Shown here in pieces: positions 19,418 to 29,137 of a stretch of DNA of 64,000 nt. The notes beneath the pieces were generated by a model. The model was not told the DNA's origin and ran no database searches. It saw only the letters and a list, made by a program, of their open reading frames with translations. This DNA is from Cellulosimicrobium cellulans. GTDB taxonomy: Bacteria > Actinomycetota > Actinomycetes > Actinomycetales > Cellulomonadaceae. The stretch is from the NCBI RefSeq assembly GCF_016921195.1, contig NZ_JAFGYF010000005.1:248001-312000 (forward strand), read 5' to 3'. Position numbers and translations under genes: made by a program. Positions within the stretch are counted from its first letter, which is position 1; every line of letters starts with the position of its first letter.

Positions 19418-21778
19418 CTAGGGGAAGGACACGTAGACGCGCACGCTCAGCGCCTCGAGCCCGACGACGTCCCCCGCCCGAGCGGTGCCGTTGCCGTTCG
19501 CGCGGTCCCGGTCCTCGGGGTGCTCCCAGTCCGAGTCCCACGCGAGGTCCCAGTGCTCGACGTCCCCGCCCGAGGCCGCGCGCACGCCCGGGAGCGTGAC
19601 GTCGACGGGGTCGAGCGCGCCCGCGAGGACGACGAGCACGTCGGCGTCGCCCGGCTCGGGCGCGGTCCGCAGCATCTGCAGCGTCCGGACGGCGGGGTCG
19701 TGCCAGGCGGAGTGGTCGAGGGGCTCGCCGTCGGCGTCGAACCACACGAGGTCGGGCACGGCGACGCGGGTCCGCGTGCCGCCCTCCGTGTCGCCAGGGT
19801 CCGCCTCGCGCGCGGGCCGCGGCCGGCCGGTGAAGAACGTGTTGGGGCGCAGCGCAGGGTGCTCGCGCCGCAGGGCGAGCAGGTACCGCGCCGTCGCGAG
19901 CAGGTCCTTGCGCCACGGCGAGAGGTCCCACGACACCCAGGACGTCTCGTCGTCCTGCACGTAGGCGTTGTTGTTGCCACGCTGCGTCCGGCCCATCTCG
20001 TCGCCCGCGGTGAGCATCGGGGTGCCGGCGGCGAGGACGAGCGTCGCGAGGAGGTTGCGGATCGACCGACGGCGCAGGGGCGCGATCTCGACGCCGAGCC
20101 CGAGCGCGTCGAGCCCGGCACCGCCGCCTGCCCGTGCGTCGGGCGCCGCGACCGGGCCCTCAAGACCGTGGTTCCAGGACCGGTTGTCGTCCGTCCCGTC
20201 GCGGTTGTCCTCGCCGTTCGCGAGGTTGTGCTTGTGGTCGTACGCCACGAGGTCGGCGAGCGTGAACCCGTCGTGCGCGGTCACGTAGCTCACCGACGCG
20301 ACCGGTCCGCGCAGCAGCGGCGGGTCGGAGTGGCCGAACAGGTCGGCCGAGCCCGCGAGACGCGTCGCGAGGTCGCGCACGCCGTGGCCGGGCCGCCCGT
20401 GCGACGCCTCGCGCGCGTCGGCGAGCCAGAACTGCCGCGCCGCGTCGCGGAACCGGTCGTTCCACTCGGCGAGCGGCGGCGGGAACTGCCCGGTCCGCCA
20501 GCCGCCCGGCCCGACGTCCCACGGCTCCGCGACGAGCTTGAGCCCGCACAGCACCGGGTCGGTCTGGAGCGCGACGAGGAACGGGTGGTCCGGGTCGAAC
20601 CCGGCGCTCCCGCGCCCGAGCGTGACGGCGAGGTCGAACCGGAACCCGTCGACCCCCACGACGTCCGCCCAGTACCGCAGCGAGTCCAGCGCCGCCCGCA
20701 CCACGGCGGGGCGCCGGAAGTCGAGCGAGTTGCCCGTCCCGGTGACGTCCGCGAGGCGCGCGGGCGAGCCGCCGTCGTGCAGGTAGTACCCGGCGTTGTC
20801 CAGACCGCGCCAGGACAGGTGGTACCCGTCGGCGCCGCCCTCGCACGTGTGGTTGTGCACGACGTCGAGCAGCACCTCGATGCCCGCCTCGTGCAGCAGG
20901 TGGACCATGCCGCGCACCTCGTCGAGGACGGCGCCCGGCCCCGCCTCGCGGGCCGCGCGCGTCGCGTACGCGGCGTGGGGCGCGAAGAACCCGAGCGTCG
21001 AGTAGCCCCAGTAGTTGGTGCGGCCGCTCGTGAGCAGGTGCGGCTCGGGCACGTTCGCGTGCACGGGCAGGAGCTCGACCGTCGTCACGCCGAGCGACCG
21101 CAGGTGCTCGATCGTCACGGGGTGGGCGACTCCCGCGTACGTGCCGCGCAGGTGCTCGGGCAGGGCCTCGAGCCGCTGCGTGAGGCCGCGGACGTGCGCC
21201 TCGTAGATCACGGTGTCGCGCCAGGGGACGCGGGGCCGGGGCGCCAGGGCCCCGGTCGGTTCGGCCACGACCACCGCGTGCGGCACGAACGGCAGCGAGT
21301 CGCGCGCGTCCGCCGGGCCGTACGGGTCGCTCCCGACCTGGCCGCGAATCGCGGGGTCGTCGACCAGCCTGCCCACGAGGCCGCGCGCGTACGGGTCGAC
21401 CAGCAGCTTGGCGGGGTTGTGCCGCAGCCCGGCGGCGGGTTCCCACGGGCCGTGCACGCGGAACCCGTAGCGCTGCCCGGGCCGCACGCCGGGGACGTGG
21501 GCGTGCCAGACGCCGTACGCCGGCCCGGCGAGGGCGACGCGGCGCTCGCGGTAGCGGGCCGGGTCGTGGTCGGGCCGCGACGCGTCGACCACGTCCACGA
21601 GGCACAGCTCGACGGCGGTGGCGTGCGACGCGAGGACGGCCACGTCCACGCCGTCGCCGGCGACGCGCACGCCGAGCGGCGGCACGAGGGCGTGCCGGTC
21701 GACAGGGCCTGACGGGACGAGGAGCGTTGGCTCGTCGGTGGCCGCCGGGACGGGGGAGGGGGTCGGGGGCACGTGCAC
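19418..21778 (-). CDS. glgX: Glycogen debranching enzyme, isoamylase type (GH13_11)
   Basis: 786 residues from GTG 21778. Hydrolyses alpha-1,6 branches of limit dextrins left by GlgP. N-terminal CBM48 (about 25-120, LGVRVAGDGVDVAVLASHAT... YGFRVHGPW). GH13 catalytic residues: Asp in FRFDLAVTLG (about 381), Glu in LVAEPWDVG (about 419), Asp in TAHDGFTLADLV (about 501). Family motif GWRTGQFPPPLAEWNDRFRD is present. Start uncertain: GTG at 21778 or 21772, no clear ribosome-binding site; a longer reading runs into the etf promoter region. Divergent from etfB; works with glgP but lies 5 kb from it. Confidence 0.93.
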   Translation of the reverse strand: MHVPPTPSPVPAATDEPTLLVPSGPVDRHALVPPLGVRVAGDGVDVAVLASHATAVELCLVDVVDASRPDHDPARYRERRVALAGPAYGVWHAHVPGVRPGQRYGFRVHGPWEPAAGLRHNPAKLLVDPYARGLVGRLVDDPAIRGQVGSDPYGPADARDSLPFVPHAVVVAEPTGALAPRPRVPWRDTVIYEAHVRGLTQRLEALPEHLRGTYAGVAHPVTIEHLRSLGVTTVELLPVHANVPEPHLLTSGRTNYWGYSTLGFFAPHAAYATRAAREAGPGAVLDEVRGMVHLLHEAGIEVLLDVVHNHTCEGGADGYHLSWRGLDNAGYYLHDGGSPARLADVTGTGNSLDFRRPAVVRAALDSLRYWADVVGVDGFRFDLAVTLGRGSAGFDPDHPFLVALQTDPVLCGLKLVAEPWDVGPGGWRTGQFPPPLAEWNDRFRDAARQFWLADAREASHGRPGHGVRDLATRLAGSADLFGHSDPPLLRGPVASVSYVTAHDGFTLADLVAYDHKHNLANGEDNRDGTDDNRSWNHGLEGPVAAPDARAGGGAGLDALGLGVEIAPLRRRSIRNLLATLVLAAGTPMLTAGDEMGRTQRGNNNAYVQDDETSWVSWDLSPWRKDLLATARYLLALRREHPALRPNTFFTGRPRPAREADPGDTEGGTRTRVAVPDLVWFDADGEPLDHSAWHDPAVRTLQMLRTAPEPGDADVLVVLAGALDPVDVTLPGVRAASGGDVEHWDLAWDSDWEHPEDRDRANGNGTARAGDVVGLEALSVRVYVSFP

Positions 21779-21888
21779 CCGACCATTGTGGCGGGTGTCA
21801 CCGGCTCGGCCCGCCGCCCGCCGGTAGGCTTCGCGGAGCGGGCCGGGAACTCTCCGGCCGACCGCCCAGCGCACAGGGAGAGCAGCCG

Positions 21889-22704
21889 ATGCGGATCGTC
21901 GTCGCCGTGAAGTACGTCCCGGACATCCACGCGGACCGGGGCTTCGAGGGCGGGCGCGTGGTGCGCCGGGCCGACGAGGGGACGCTCAACGAGCTCGACG
22001 AGAACGCGGTCGAGGCGGCCCTGCGCCTCAAGGAGGCGCTGCCGGAGGCGGAGCGCGAGACCAGCGAGGTGATCGTCCTCACGGTGGCCGGCCCGGACGC
22101 CGACGGGGCCGTGCGGCGCTCCTACCAGCTCGGCGCGGACCGCGGCGTGCGCGTGAGCGACGACGCGATCGCCGGCTCCGACTACTTCGGCACCGCGCGC
22201 GTGCTCGCCGCCGCGGTGCGCCGTCTCGCGGACGAGGCGCCGGTCGACCTCGTCGTCACCGGCATGGCCGCGCTCGACGGGCTGGGCTCGGTCGTCCCGG
22301 CACTCCTGGCGGCAGAGCTCGACCTGCCGCAGCTCACGCTCGCCGGGAAGCTCGAGGTGCTCGGCGAGCCGGGCGCGCGCACCGCACGCGTGACGCGCGA
22401 GCTCGACGGCGTCGACGAGGTCCTCGAGGCCCCGCTGCCGGCCGTCGTGTCCGTGACCGACCACGCGAACGACCCGCGCATGCCCAACTTCAAGCTCATC
22501 ATGGCGGCGCGCACGCGGCCGGTGGAGGCGTGGAGCCTCGCCGACCTCGGCGTCGACCCCGCGCTCGTCGGCGACGCGGGCGCCCGCTCGCGCGTGCTCG
22601 ACGCGTCGCCCCGCCCGCCGCGCCCCGACGCCGAGATCGTCGTCGACAAGGGCGAGGGCGGACGCGCCCTGGCCGAGTACCTCATCCGCAACGACCTGGT
22701 CTGA
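21889..22704 (+). CDS. etfB: Electron transfer flavoprotein beta subunit
   Basis: 271 residues. MRIVVAVKYVPD at the N-terminus and the signature VEAWSLADLG near the C-terminus are typical of EtfB/FixA; AMP-binding subunit of the ETF heterodimer that passes electrons from acyl-CoA dehydrogenases or other flavoproteins to the quinone pool. ATG 21889 is preceded by CAGGGAGAG. It ends 13 bp before etfA, so the two are co-transcribed. No ETF-dehydrogenase or acyl-CoA dehydrogenase is in the window. Confidence 0.95.
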   Translation: MRIVVAVKYVPDIHADRGFEGGRVVRRADEGTLNELDENAVEAALRLKEALPEAERETSEVIVLTVAGPDADGAVRRSYQLGADRGVRVSDDAIAGSDYFGTARVLAAAVRRLADEAPVDLVVTGMAALDGLGSVVPALLAAELDLPQLTLAGKLEVLGEPGARTARVTRELDGVDEVLEAPLPAVVSVTDHANDPRMPNFKLIMAARTRPVEAWSLADLGVDPALVGDAGARSRVLDASPRPPRPDAEIVVDKGEGGRALAEYLIRNDLV

Positions 22705-22717
22705 GAGGCGTCCGCAC

Positions 22718-23725
22718 ATGAGCACCCCCGGGACCCGTACCGTCCTCGTCCTCCTCGACTCCGCCGGCACCGAGCTGCGCTCGCCCGTGCTGGAGCTGAT
22801 CACCGTCGGACGCTCGCTCGGGCGCGTCGAGGCCGTCGCACTGGAGGCGCCGAGCGTCGACGTGCTCGCCCAGCTCGGCGCCCACGGCGTCGCGCTCGTG
22901 CGCCAGGCCGAGCCGTCCTCGGGCGGGGAGGTCGTGACCGGCGACGCGCTGCACCTCACGCCCGTCGTGGCCGAGGTCCTCGCCGCGGCGACGCGCGCGT
23001 CCCACGCCGACGCCGTCCTGCTCACGTCGTCGTTCCCGAACAAGGAGGCGGCGGCGCGCCTCGCGTTCCTCACCGAGGCCGGCCTGGTGATCGACGCGTC
23101 CGCGCTGACCGACGGCGGCACGCACCTCGTCGCGGACAAGCGCGTCTTCGCGGGGTCCTGGGACGTGCGCAGCGAGATCGTCACCGACCCCGCCGTGCTC
23201 ACGCTGCGCGCCAACTCCGTCGTCCCGCAGCCCGCGGACGCGGCCGTCGCGACCGAGGTCGAGGCGCTGCGCGTCGAGCTGTCGCCCGCGGCGACCGCGG
23301 CGCGCGTCGTGTCGCGCACGGTCGACGAGTCCGCGGGCGCGGGGCGCCCCGCGCTCGGCGAGGCCGCGATCGTCGTCGCCGGGGGACGCGGCACGAACGG
23401 CGACTTCGGGCCGGTCGTCGAGCTGGCCGACGCGCTCGGCGCGGCCGTGGGCGCGACGCGCGACGCCGTCTACGAGGGCTGGCACGACCAGTTCGTCGGG
23501 CAGACGGGCGTGACCGTCGCGCCGCGCCTGTACATCGGCGCGGGCATCTCCGGCGCCCCGCACCACCGCGGCGGCATGCAGGCCTCGCAGGTGATCGTCG
23601 CGGTGAACAACGACCCCGAGTGCCCGCTGTTCGAGATCTCGGACTTCGCGGTCGTCGGCGACCTCGCGGACGTGCTGCCGCAGGCCGCCGAGGCGATCCG
23701 CGAGCACCGGGCGTCCCAGGGCTAG
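22718..23725 (+). CDS. etfA: Electron transfer flavoprotein alpha subunit
   Basis: 335 residues. N-terminal domain packs with EtfB. The C-terminal FAD domain has AIVVAGGRGTNGDF (about 217-230), YIGAGISGAPHHRGGMQAS (about 270-288) and VNNDPECPLFEISDFAVVGD, the classic FAD-binding signature. GlnX and Pro variations are minor. Partner of etfB directly upstream. Confidence 0.95.
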   Translation: MSTPGTRTVLVLLDSAGTELRSPVLELITVGRSLGRVEAVALEAPSVDVLAQLGAHGVALVRQAEPSSGGEVVTGDALHLTPVVAEVLAAATRASHADAVLLTSSFPNKEAAARLAFLTEAGLVIDASALTDGGTHLVADKRVFAGSWDVRSEIVTDPAVLTLRANSVVPQPADAAVATEVEALRVELSPAATAARVVSRTVDESAGAGRPALGEAAIVVAGGRGTNGDFGPVVELADALGAAVGATRDAVYEGWHDQFVGQTGVTVAPRLYIGAGISGAPHHRGGMQASQVIVAVNNDPECPLFEISDFAVVGDLADVLPQAAEAIREHRASQG

Positions 23726-23757
23726 CAGCCCGCCGCGCGGGTCGGCACACTCCTCGC

Positions 23758-24231
23758 ATGGAGATCACGCTGCGCGCGCTGGAGGACGGCGACCTCGACC
23801 AGGTCTTCGCGTGGGAGCGGGATCCCGAGGCCGTCGCGCTCGCGGCGTTCACGCGCGCCGACCCGTCCGACCGCGCCGCCTTCGACCGCCACTACGAGCG
23901 CATCCGTGCCGACCCGACGTGCACCGTGCGGGCCGTCGAGCGCGACGGCGCGTTCGTCGGGACGATCGGCAGCTTCACCGTGGAGGGGGAACGGGAAGTC
24001 ACGTACTGGGTCGACCCGTCGCTCTGGGGGCGGGGGATCGCGTCGGCCGCGCTCTCGGCCTACCTCCTGGTCGAGCGGGAGCGACCGCTGTTCGCACGCG
24101 TCGCGGCGCACAACGCGGCCTCGGCGATGGTGCTCGCCCGGGCGGGTTTCGTGGAGGTGGGCACCGAGGTCTCGTTCGCGCCCGGCGTCGGTGCCGAGGT
24201 GGTCGAGCGGATCCTTACCCTGGAGGCGTGA
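23758..24231 (+). CDS. GNAT-family N-acetyltransferase
   Basis: 157 residues. LRALEDGDLDQVFAWERDP is the RimJ/RimL-like start; the acetyl-CoA motif is WGRGIASAALSAYL (about 90-103), followed by VAAHNAASAMVLARAGF (about 113-129), typical of the family. Acceptor unknown. ATG 23758 lies 32 bp after etfA, so read-through is likely. Confidence 0.88.
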   Translation: MEITLRALEDGDLDQVFAWERDPEAVALAAFTRADPSDRAAFDRHYERIRADPTCTVRAVERDGAFVGTIGSFTVEGEREVTYWVDPSLWGRGIASAALSAYLLVERERPLFARVAAHNAASAMVLARAGFVEVGTEVSFAPGVGAEVVERILTLEA

Positions 24232-24368
24232 CCCGGGCGAGGTCGCACAGCGGGCTCCGAGAATTCACCCGGCGTCCTCCGGGTGGTGGCCGGCCCGTCA
24301 TCGACCGTTCCTAGCGTCGGGCCGACTCCCCGGTGACGGGGAGGCCCCCCGACCTGTGGAGACGACCG

Positions 24369-26501
24369 ATGACGATCACGCCTGCCCCCGAGCATCGCCC
24401 CCTGCTCTCCGTCGCGCCGCACGCGCGCGGCAAGCGCAGCCCCGTCACCTGCCGGCTGAAGTGCGCCGACGCGTGCTCGCACCCGGTCCCCAACGCGAGC
24501 GCCAACGAGACGTTCCGTGACGTCGTCGCCGGCGCGATGTCGCGCCGTGCGCTGCTCGGCGGGCTCGCGGTCGGCGCCGCCGCCGTCGTGCTCGGTGCGC
24601 AGACGATCGGCGCGTCGCCGGCCGCCGCGCAGGGTGTCGCGGCGCACGGGGGCCACGGCGGCGGCCGTCCGCAGAAGGGCCTGGCCTTCGGCGCGATCTC
24701 GCCACAGCCCGCGGCGCGCGACGCGTTCGTCGTGCCGGAGGGCTATCGGTGGCGCCCGGTGATCCGCTGGGGCGACCCGATCCTGCGCGGCGGGCGGCCG
24801 TTCGACGTCGCGCGCCAGACGCCCGAGCAGCAGGCCCGGCAGTTCGGCTACAACAACGACTACCTCGACATCCTGCCGTTCGAGCGCCAGCACGCCCTCG
24901 CCGGCGCGCAGGGCCGGGGCAAGGGTCCGGGCCGCGGTACGCGCGGCCTGCTCGTCGCGAACCACGAGTACACGAACCCGGCGATCATGTTCGACGCCTC
25001 GTACGACGCCCCGACGCGCCGCGCCATCGAGCGTGCCGCGCACGGTATGTCGGTCGTCGAGGTGCGTCGCCGCCGCACGGGCACGCCGTGGGACTACGTG
25101 GCCGACAGCCGGTACAACCGTCGCGTGCACATGACGACCGAGTTCCGCCTCACCGGACCCGCGGCCGGCTCGGACCTCGTCAAGACCGTCGCGGACCCGT
25201 CGGGGACGCGCGTGCTCGGCACGCTGAACAACTGCGCGGGCGGCACGACGCCGTGGGGCACCGTGCTCTCGGGCGAGGAGAACTACAACGGCTACTTCCG
25301 CACGTCGGGCACCGGCCACGACGCGCGCTACGGCCTGCGCGACGCCGCGACGGGCTACGGCTGGGAGCTCGACGACCCGCGCTTCGACGCCCGCAACCCC
25401 GGGTACGAGAACGAGCCCAACCGGTTCGGCTGGATCGTCGAGATCGACCCGTACGCGCCCGACGAGGCCCCGGTCAAGCACACGGCGCTCGGTCGCTTCA
25501 AGCACGAGGGCGCCAACGTGATCCTCTCGCGCCGCGGAAACGCGGTCGCGTACATGGGCGACGACGAGCGCTTCGACTACGTCTACAAGTTCGTCTCGTC
25601 GCGCACGATGCGCCCGGGGAACAGCGAGGCGGCGCGGCGCCACAACAAGACGCTGCTCACCGAGGGCTCGCTGTACGTCGCGCGCTTCCACGGCGACTCG
25701 CCCGCGTCCGAGATCGACGGGTCGGGGGCGGTGCCGTCCGACGGCGCGTTCGACGGCTGGGGCGAGTGGGTCCCGCTCGTCCTCGACGGGCGGAGCCAGG
25801 TCGAGGGCATGAGCCTCGAGGAGGTGCTCGTCTACACGCGCGTCGCGGCCGACAAGGTCGGGGCGACGAAGATGGACCGGCCCGAGGACGTCGAGCCCAA
25901 CCCCGTGACGGGTCGCGTCTACGTCGCGTGCACCAACAACACCTCGCGCGGTCCCGCGGCGGCCGAGGCCGCGACCGAGCCGAACCCGCGCAACACCAAC
26001 CGCGACGGGCACGTCGTGGAGATCGTCGAGGACCGCGACGACGCCGCGTCCCTGACGTTCCGGTGGAACCTGCTCCTCGTCGCGGGCGACCCCGCGACGA
26101 ACACCTCCACCTACTTCTCGGGCTACCCGAAGGAGAAGGTCTCCCCGATCTCCTGCCCGGACAACCTCGCGTTCGACGCGGAGGGCAACCTCTGGATCTC
26201 GACCGACGGCCAGCCGAGCACCATCCAGAAGTGCGACGGGCTGTTCAAGGTCACGCTCGACGGTCGCGAGCGCGGCCGGGTCGAGCAGTTCCTCTCGGTG
26301 CCGCGCGGCGCCGAGACGTGCGGGCCCCTCGTGGACTCCACGGACCGCATGGTCTACGTGGCGGTCCAGCACCCCGGCGAGGACGGGTCGTTCGACGCCC
26401 AGGCGTCCTACTTCCCCGACTACCTGACGCCGGGGGCCCCGGTGCCGACGGGTGCCTTCGCGGGCCCGCGCCCGTCCGTCGTCCAGGTCTGGCGCGACTG
26501 A
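24369..26501 (+). CDS. phoX: PhoX-family alkaline phosphatase (DUF839), TAT-exported
   Basis: 710 residues. Predicted calcium/iron-dependent phosphatase that releases phosphate from organic esters outside the cell (family knowledge). The conserved N-terminus has VTCRLKCADACSHPVPN (about 26-42), then the twin-arginine signal MSRRALLGGLAVGAAAVVLG starting at about residue 57 with ASPAAAQ as cleavage region. PhoX hallmarks: LLVANHEYTN, LNNCAGGTTPWGTVLSGEENYNGYF, VEPNPVTGRVYVACTNN, CPDNLAFDAEGNLWISTDGQ. ATG 24369 is preceded by GGAGACG. A terminator hairpin separates it from the convergent kinase gene. Confidence 0.92.
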   Translation: MTITPAPEHRPLLSVAPHARGKRSPVTCRLKCADACSHPVPNASANETFRDVVAGAMSRRALLGGLAVGAAAVVLGAQTIGASPAAAQGVAAHGGHGGGRPQKGLAFGAISPQPAARDAFVVPEGYRWRPVIRWGDPILRGGRPFDVARQTPEQQARQFGYNNDYLDILPFERQHALAGAQGRGKGPGRGTRGLLVANHEYTNPAIMFDASYDAPTRRAIERAAHGMSVVEVRRRRTGTPWDYVADSRYNRRVHMTTEFRLTGPAAGSDLVKTVADPSGTRVLGTLNNCAGGTTPWGTVLSGEENYNGYFRTSGTGHDARYGLRDAATGYGWELDDPRFDARNPGYENEPNRFGWIVEIDPYAPDEAPVKHTALGRFKHEGANVILSRRGNAVAYMGDDERFDYVYKFVSSRTMRPGNSEAARRHNKTLLTEGSLYVARFHGDSPASEIDGSGAVPSDGAFDGWGEWVPLVLDGRSQVEGMSLEEVLVYTRVAADKVGATKMDRPEDVEPNPVTGRVYVACTNNTSRGPAAAEAATEPNPRNTNRDGHVVEIVEDRDDAASLTFRWNLLLVAGDPATNTSTYFSGYPKEKVSPISCPDNLAFDAEGNLWISTDGQPSTIQKCDGLFKVTLDGRERGRVEQFLSVPRGAETCGPLVDSTDRMVYVAVQHPGEDGSFDAQASYFPDYLTPGAPVPTGAFAGPRPSVVQVWRD

Positions 26502-26513
26502 GGTCGCCCGCAT

Positions 26514-26556
26514 GACGGAGGGGCTCGGCGCCGCGACGGCGCGGGGCCCCTCCGTC
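26514..26556. terminator. Bidirectional terminator between phoX and the APH-like gene
   Basis: GACGGAGGGGC (26514-26524) pairs with GCCCCTCCGTC (26546-26556), 11 bp perfect, with an inner GC-rich stem. It sits 13 bp past the phoX stop and 30 bp from the end of the convergent gene. Confidence 0.75.
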
Positions 26557-26586
26557 GTCCGCGGAGGGACTGTCGCGGTGGGGCGG

Positions 26587-27633
26587 TCAGAGACCGAGGT
26601 GCTCCAGCCAGGCGACGGCTGCGACGCCCTGGGCGCGCTGGAAGGCCCGCAGGCGGGGGATCGTCGGGACGGCGGGCTTGCGCGCCGAGTGGAGGAAGTA
26701 GCCGGCGATCCCGGCGACGACGGACCGCAGGTCGGTGGGGTGCACGTCGTGCCCGAGGGGGTGCGCGGCGAACGTCGAGGCCGCCCAGGCGCCGCCGCGC
26801 GCGCGGCGCGGCGCGTCGGCGCTCACCGTGACGGGCTCGCACACGCCGACGACGCCCTGCATGACGACGCTGGGCAGGAACATCGCGAGGTCGAGCCACG
26901 CCGCGCCGCGCGAGGCGTGCGGCCAGTCGACGAGGTAGACCTTCTCCGGCGTGAGCAGGACGTTGTCGGCGCGCAGGTCGCCGTGCACGAACGACTCGCC
27001 CTCGCACGCGACGAGCGCCCCGCGCTCGGCCTCCGCGAGCGCGTCGAGGTGCGCGGCGGCCCACGGCGCGACGGCGGGCAGGCGCGGGTCGGGGTCCGCG
27101 CGCAGCGCGCGCCACCCGGTCGCCATGTCGGCGAAGTCGGGCCCGGTCGGCGGCAGGCGCATCGCGCGGGCACCTGGGACGGCCGCGACGCGGACGAGCG
27201 CGGTCAGGACCCGGTCGAGCTCGTCGGGGTCCCACGGCGTGGTGGGCACGTGCCCGTCGACGACGTCGAACGCGAGGGCGATCCAGTCGCCGTCCCCGTG
27301 ACCCCAGGCGAAGCGCGGGGCGGGGACCGCGCGCGGCAGCCGCGTCGCGACCTTCGCCTCGGCGCGGTGCAGGTCGGCCGCGACCGGCTCGTCCGCGGTC
27401 CGGGCGGCCTTGACGAAGAGCCGGCTGCCGTCGTCGAACGTGAGCACGGACGCGAGGCCGGGGCTGAACCCGGACGAGACGGAGCGTTCCTGCACGACCC
27501 GGCCGCCGGCGACCGCCTCGAGCTCGTCGCGCAGCGCGGGCGGCAGGTCTCGCCAGAGCAGGCGGCCGCCGCCCGAGGCGACCGGGACGTCCCCGGTGGC
27601 CTCGACGGCGGGCGGTGCGGCGTCGTCGGGCAT
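26587..27633 (-). CDS. APH/choline-kinase-like phosphotransferase
   Basis: 348 residues. Small-molecule kinase fold: SRLFVKAAR (nucleotide Lys, about 70-77), catalytic Brenner loop FVHGDLRADNVLL (about 217-229) and metal site VYLVDWPHAS (about 232-241). The substrate is unknown; nothing nearby supports antibiotic resistance in particular. ATG 27633 gives MPDDAAPPAV. Divergent from the cysteine desulfurase gene, convergent with phoX. Confidence 0.85.
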   Translation of the reverse strand: MPDDAAPPAVEATGDVPVASGGGRLLWRDLPPALRDELEAVAGGRVVQERSVSSGFSPGLASVLTFDDGSRLFVKAARTADEPVAADLHRAEAKVATRLPRAVPAPRFAWGHGDGDWIALAFDVVDGHVPTTPWDPDELDRVLTALVRVAAVPGARAMRLPPTGPDFADMATGWRALRADPDPRLPAVAPWAAAHLDALAEAERGALVACEGESFVHGDLRADNVLLTPEKVYLVDWPHASRGAAWLDLAMFLPSVVMQGVVGVCEPVTVSADAPRRARGGAWAASTFAAHPLGHDVHPTDLRSVVAGIAGYFLHSARKPAVPTIPRLRAFQRAQGVAAVAWLEHLGL

Positions 27634-27847
27634 CGAGATGCCACTTCCCCTGTCGGTGGCTGGACGGACTCGTCCTCGGCACGCTTCCGTCCCGCGGCGA
27701 CGTGTGGCGCGCGACGGCGGTCCTGCGACCGGGACGAGCGCCCGGCGACGGCCGGGCGCAGACCTCCCACAACCTAGCGCTTCTCGTCGGGAAGTCCAGC
27801 GCCGCCCACTCCTCGGACCGCGAGCGCCGCGACGCTTCGTAGACTGG

Positions 27848-29137
27848 GTGACCGTGACCCACCCTTCCGGCCCTGTCCCCGCGGCGGCCGCGTACCTCGA
27901 CCACGCCGCCACGACGCCGCTGTCCGCGGCGGCGCGCGAGGCGTTCGTCGACGAGCTGTCGCGCACCGGCAACCCGTCGTCCCTGCACGCGGCGGGCCGC
28001 GCCGCCCGACGCACGGTCGAGGAGGCGCGCGAGTCGGTCGCCGCGGCGCTCGACGCCCGCCCGAGCGAGGTCGTGTTCACCGCGGGGGGCACCGAGGCGG
28101 ACAACCTCGCGATCAAGGGCCTGTTCTGGGGCCGGCGCACGACGGACCCGCGCCGGCTGCGGATCGTCGTCTCTGCGGTCGAGCACCACGCGGTGCTCGA
28201 CCCCGCGTTCTGGATGGCCGAGCACGCGGGCGCGGAGATCGTGCTGCTGCCCGTCGACGGCGAGGGGCGCGTGGACCTCGCGGCGCTGCGCGCGGAGATC
28301 GCGGAGCACGCGGACGAGATCGCGCTGATCTCCGTCATGTGGGCCAACAACGAGGTGGGCACGCTCCAGCCGGTGCAGGAGGTCGTCCAGCTCGCGCGCC
28401 CGCACGGCATCCCGGTGCACTCCGACGCGGTGCAGGCGGTCGGGCAGGTCCCCGTCGACTTCGCGGCGAGCGGTCTCGACGCGATGACCGTCTCCGGGCA
28501 CAAGCTCGGCGGCCCCGTCGGCGTCGGCGCGCTCGTCGCGCGCCGCGACGCGCCGCTCACGCCCGTGCTGCACGGCGGCGGGCAGGAGCGCGGCGTGCGC
28601 TCCGGCACGCTCGACGCGCCCGCGATCCGCGCGTTCGGCGTCGCCGTCGCGGAGGCCGTCGCACGCCGCGAGGAGCGCGCCGCCCACCTCGGCACGCTGC
28701 GCGACGAGCTCGTCGCGGGCGTGCGCGAGCGCGTCCCCGACGCCGTGCTCAGCGGCCCTGAGCCGAGGTCCGGTGACCGTGACGCGGCGCGGCTGCCCGG
28801 CAACGCGCACTTCACGTTCCCGGGGGCCGAGGGCGACTCGCTCCTCTACCTGCTCGACTCCGCGGGCGTGCAGGCCTCGACGGGCTCGGCGTGCCAGGCC
28901 GGCGTGCCGCAGCCGTCGCACGTGCTCCTCGCGATGGGCGTGCCGGAGCAGGACGCGCGCGGCGCGCTGCGCTTCTCGCTCGGGTCGACGTCCACGCCCG
29001 ACGACGTCGCGCGCCTGCTCGACGCCCTGCCGGCCGCGGTCGAGCGCGCGCGGGCCGCAGGCCTCGCGTCGTCACCGACGCGCACGCCGGCCTCGACCCG
29101 CACCGCGGTCCCGACCCGCGCGGGGGGTGCCGCGTGA
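27848..29137 (+). CDS. iscS: Cysteine desulfurase (IscS/NifS type)
   Basis: 429 residues. Takes sulfur from cysteine onto an active-site Cys for tRNA thiolation and Fe-S use. PLP Lys in VSGHKLGGP (about 219), PLP-stacking His in [10 protein letters not shown], catalytic Cys in STGSACQAG (about 348). C-terminal tail is Ala/Thr/Arg-rich and unconserved. GTG at 27848 or 27854; a TAGACT box at 27840-27845 suggests a leaderless transcript that would favour 27854. The stop overlaps the GTG of mnmA by four bases: sulfur donor and tRNA thiolase are co-translated, the conserved actinobacterial order. Confidence 0.93.
   Translation: MTVTHPSGPVPAAAAYLDHAATTPLSAAAREAFVDELSRTGNPSSLHAAGRAARRTVEEARESVAAALDARPSEVVFTAGGTEADNLAIKGLFWGRRTTDPRRLRIVVSAVEHHAVLDPAFWMAEHAGAEIVLLPVDGEGRVDLAALRAEIAEHADEIALISVMWANNEVGTLQPVQEVVQLARPHGIPVHSDAVQAVGQVPVDFAASGLDAMTVSGHKLGGPVGVGALVARRDAPLTPVLHGGGQERGVRSGTLDAPAIRAFGVAVAEAVARREERAAHLGTLRDELVAGVRERVPDAVLSGPEPRSGDRDAARLPGNAHFTFPGAEGDSLLYLLDSAGVQASTGSACQAGVPQPSHVLLAMGVPEQDARGALRFSLGSTSTPDDVARLLDALPAAVERARAAGLASSPTRTPASTRTAVPTRAGGAA

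Noticed and set aside
24255-24300. PHO box upstream of phoX
   Set aside because: Only one ATTCACC-like block is present; the second direct repeat at 11-bp spacing is missing, so PhoP control cannot be claimed from sequence.
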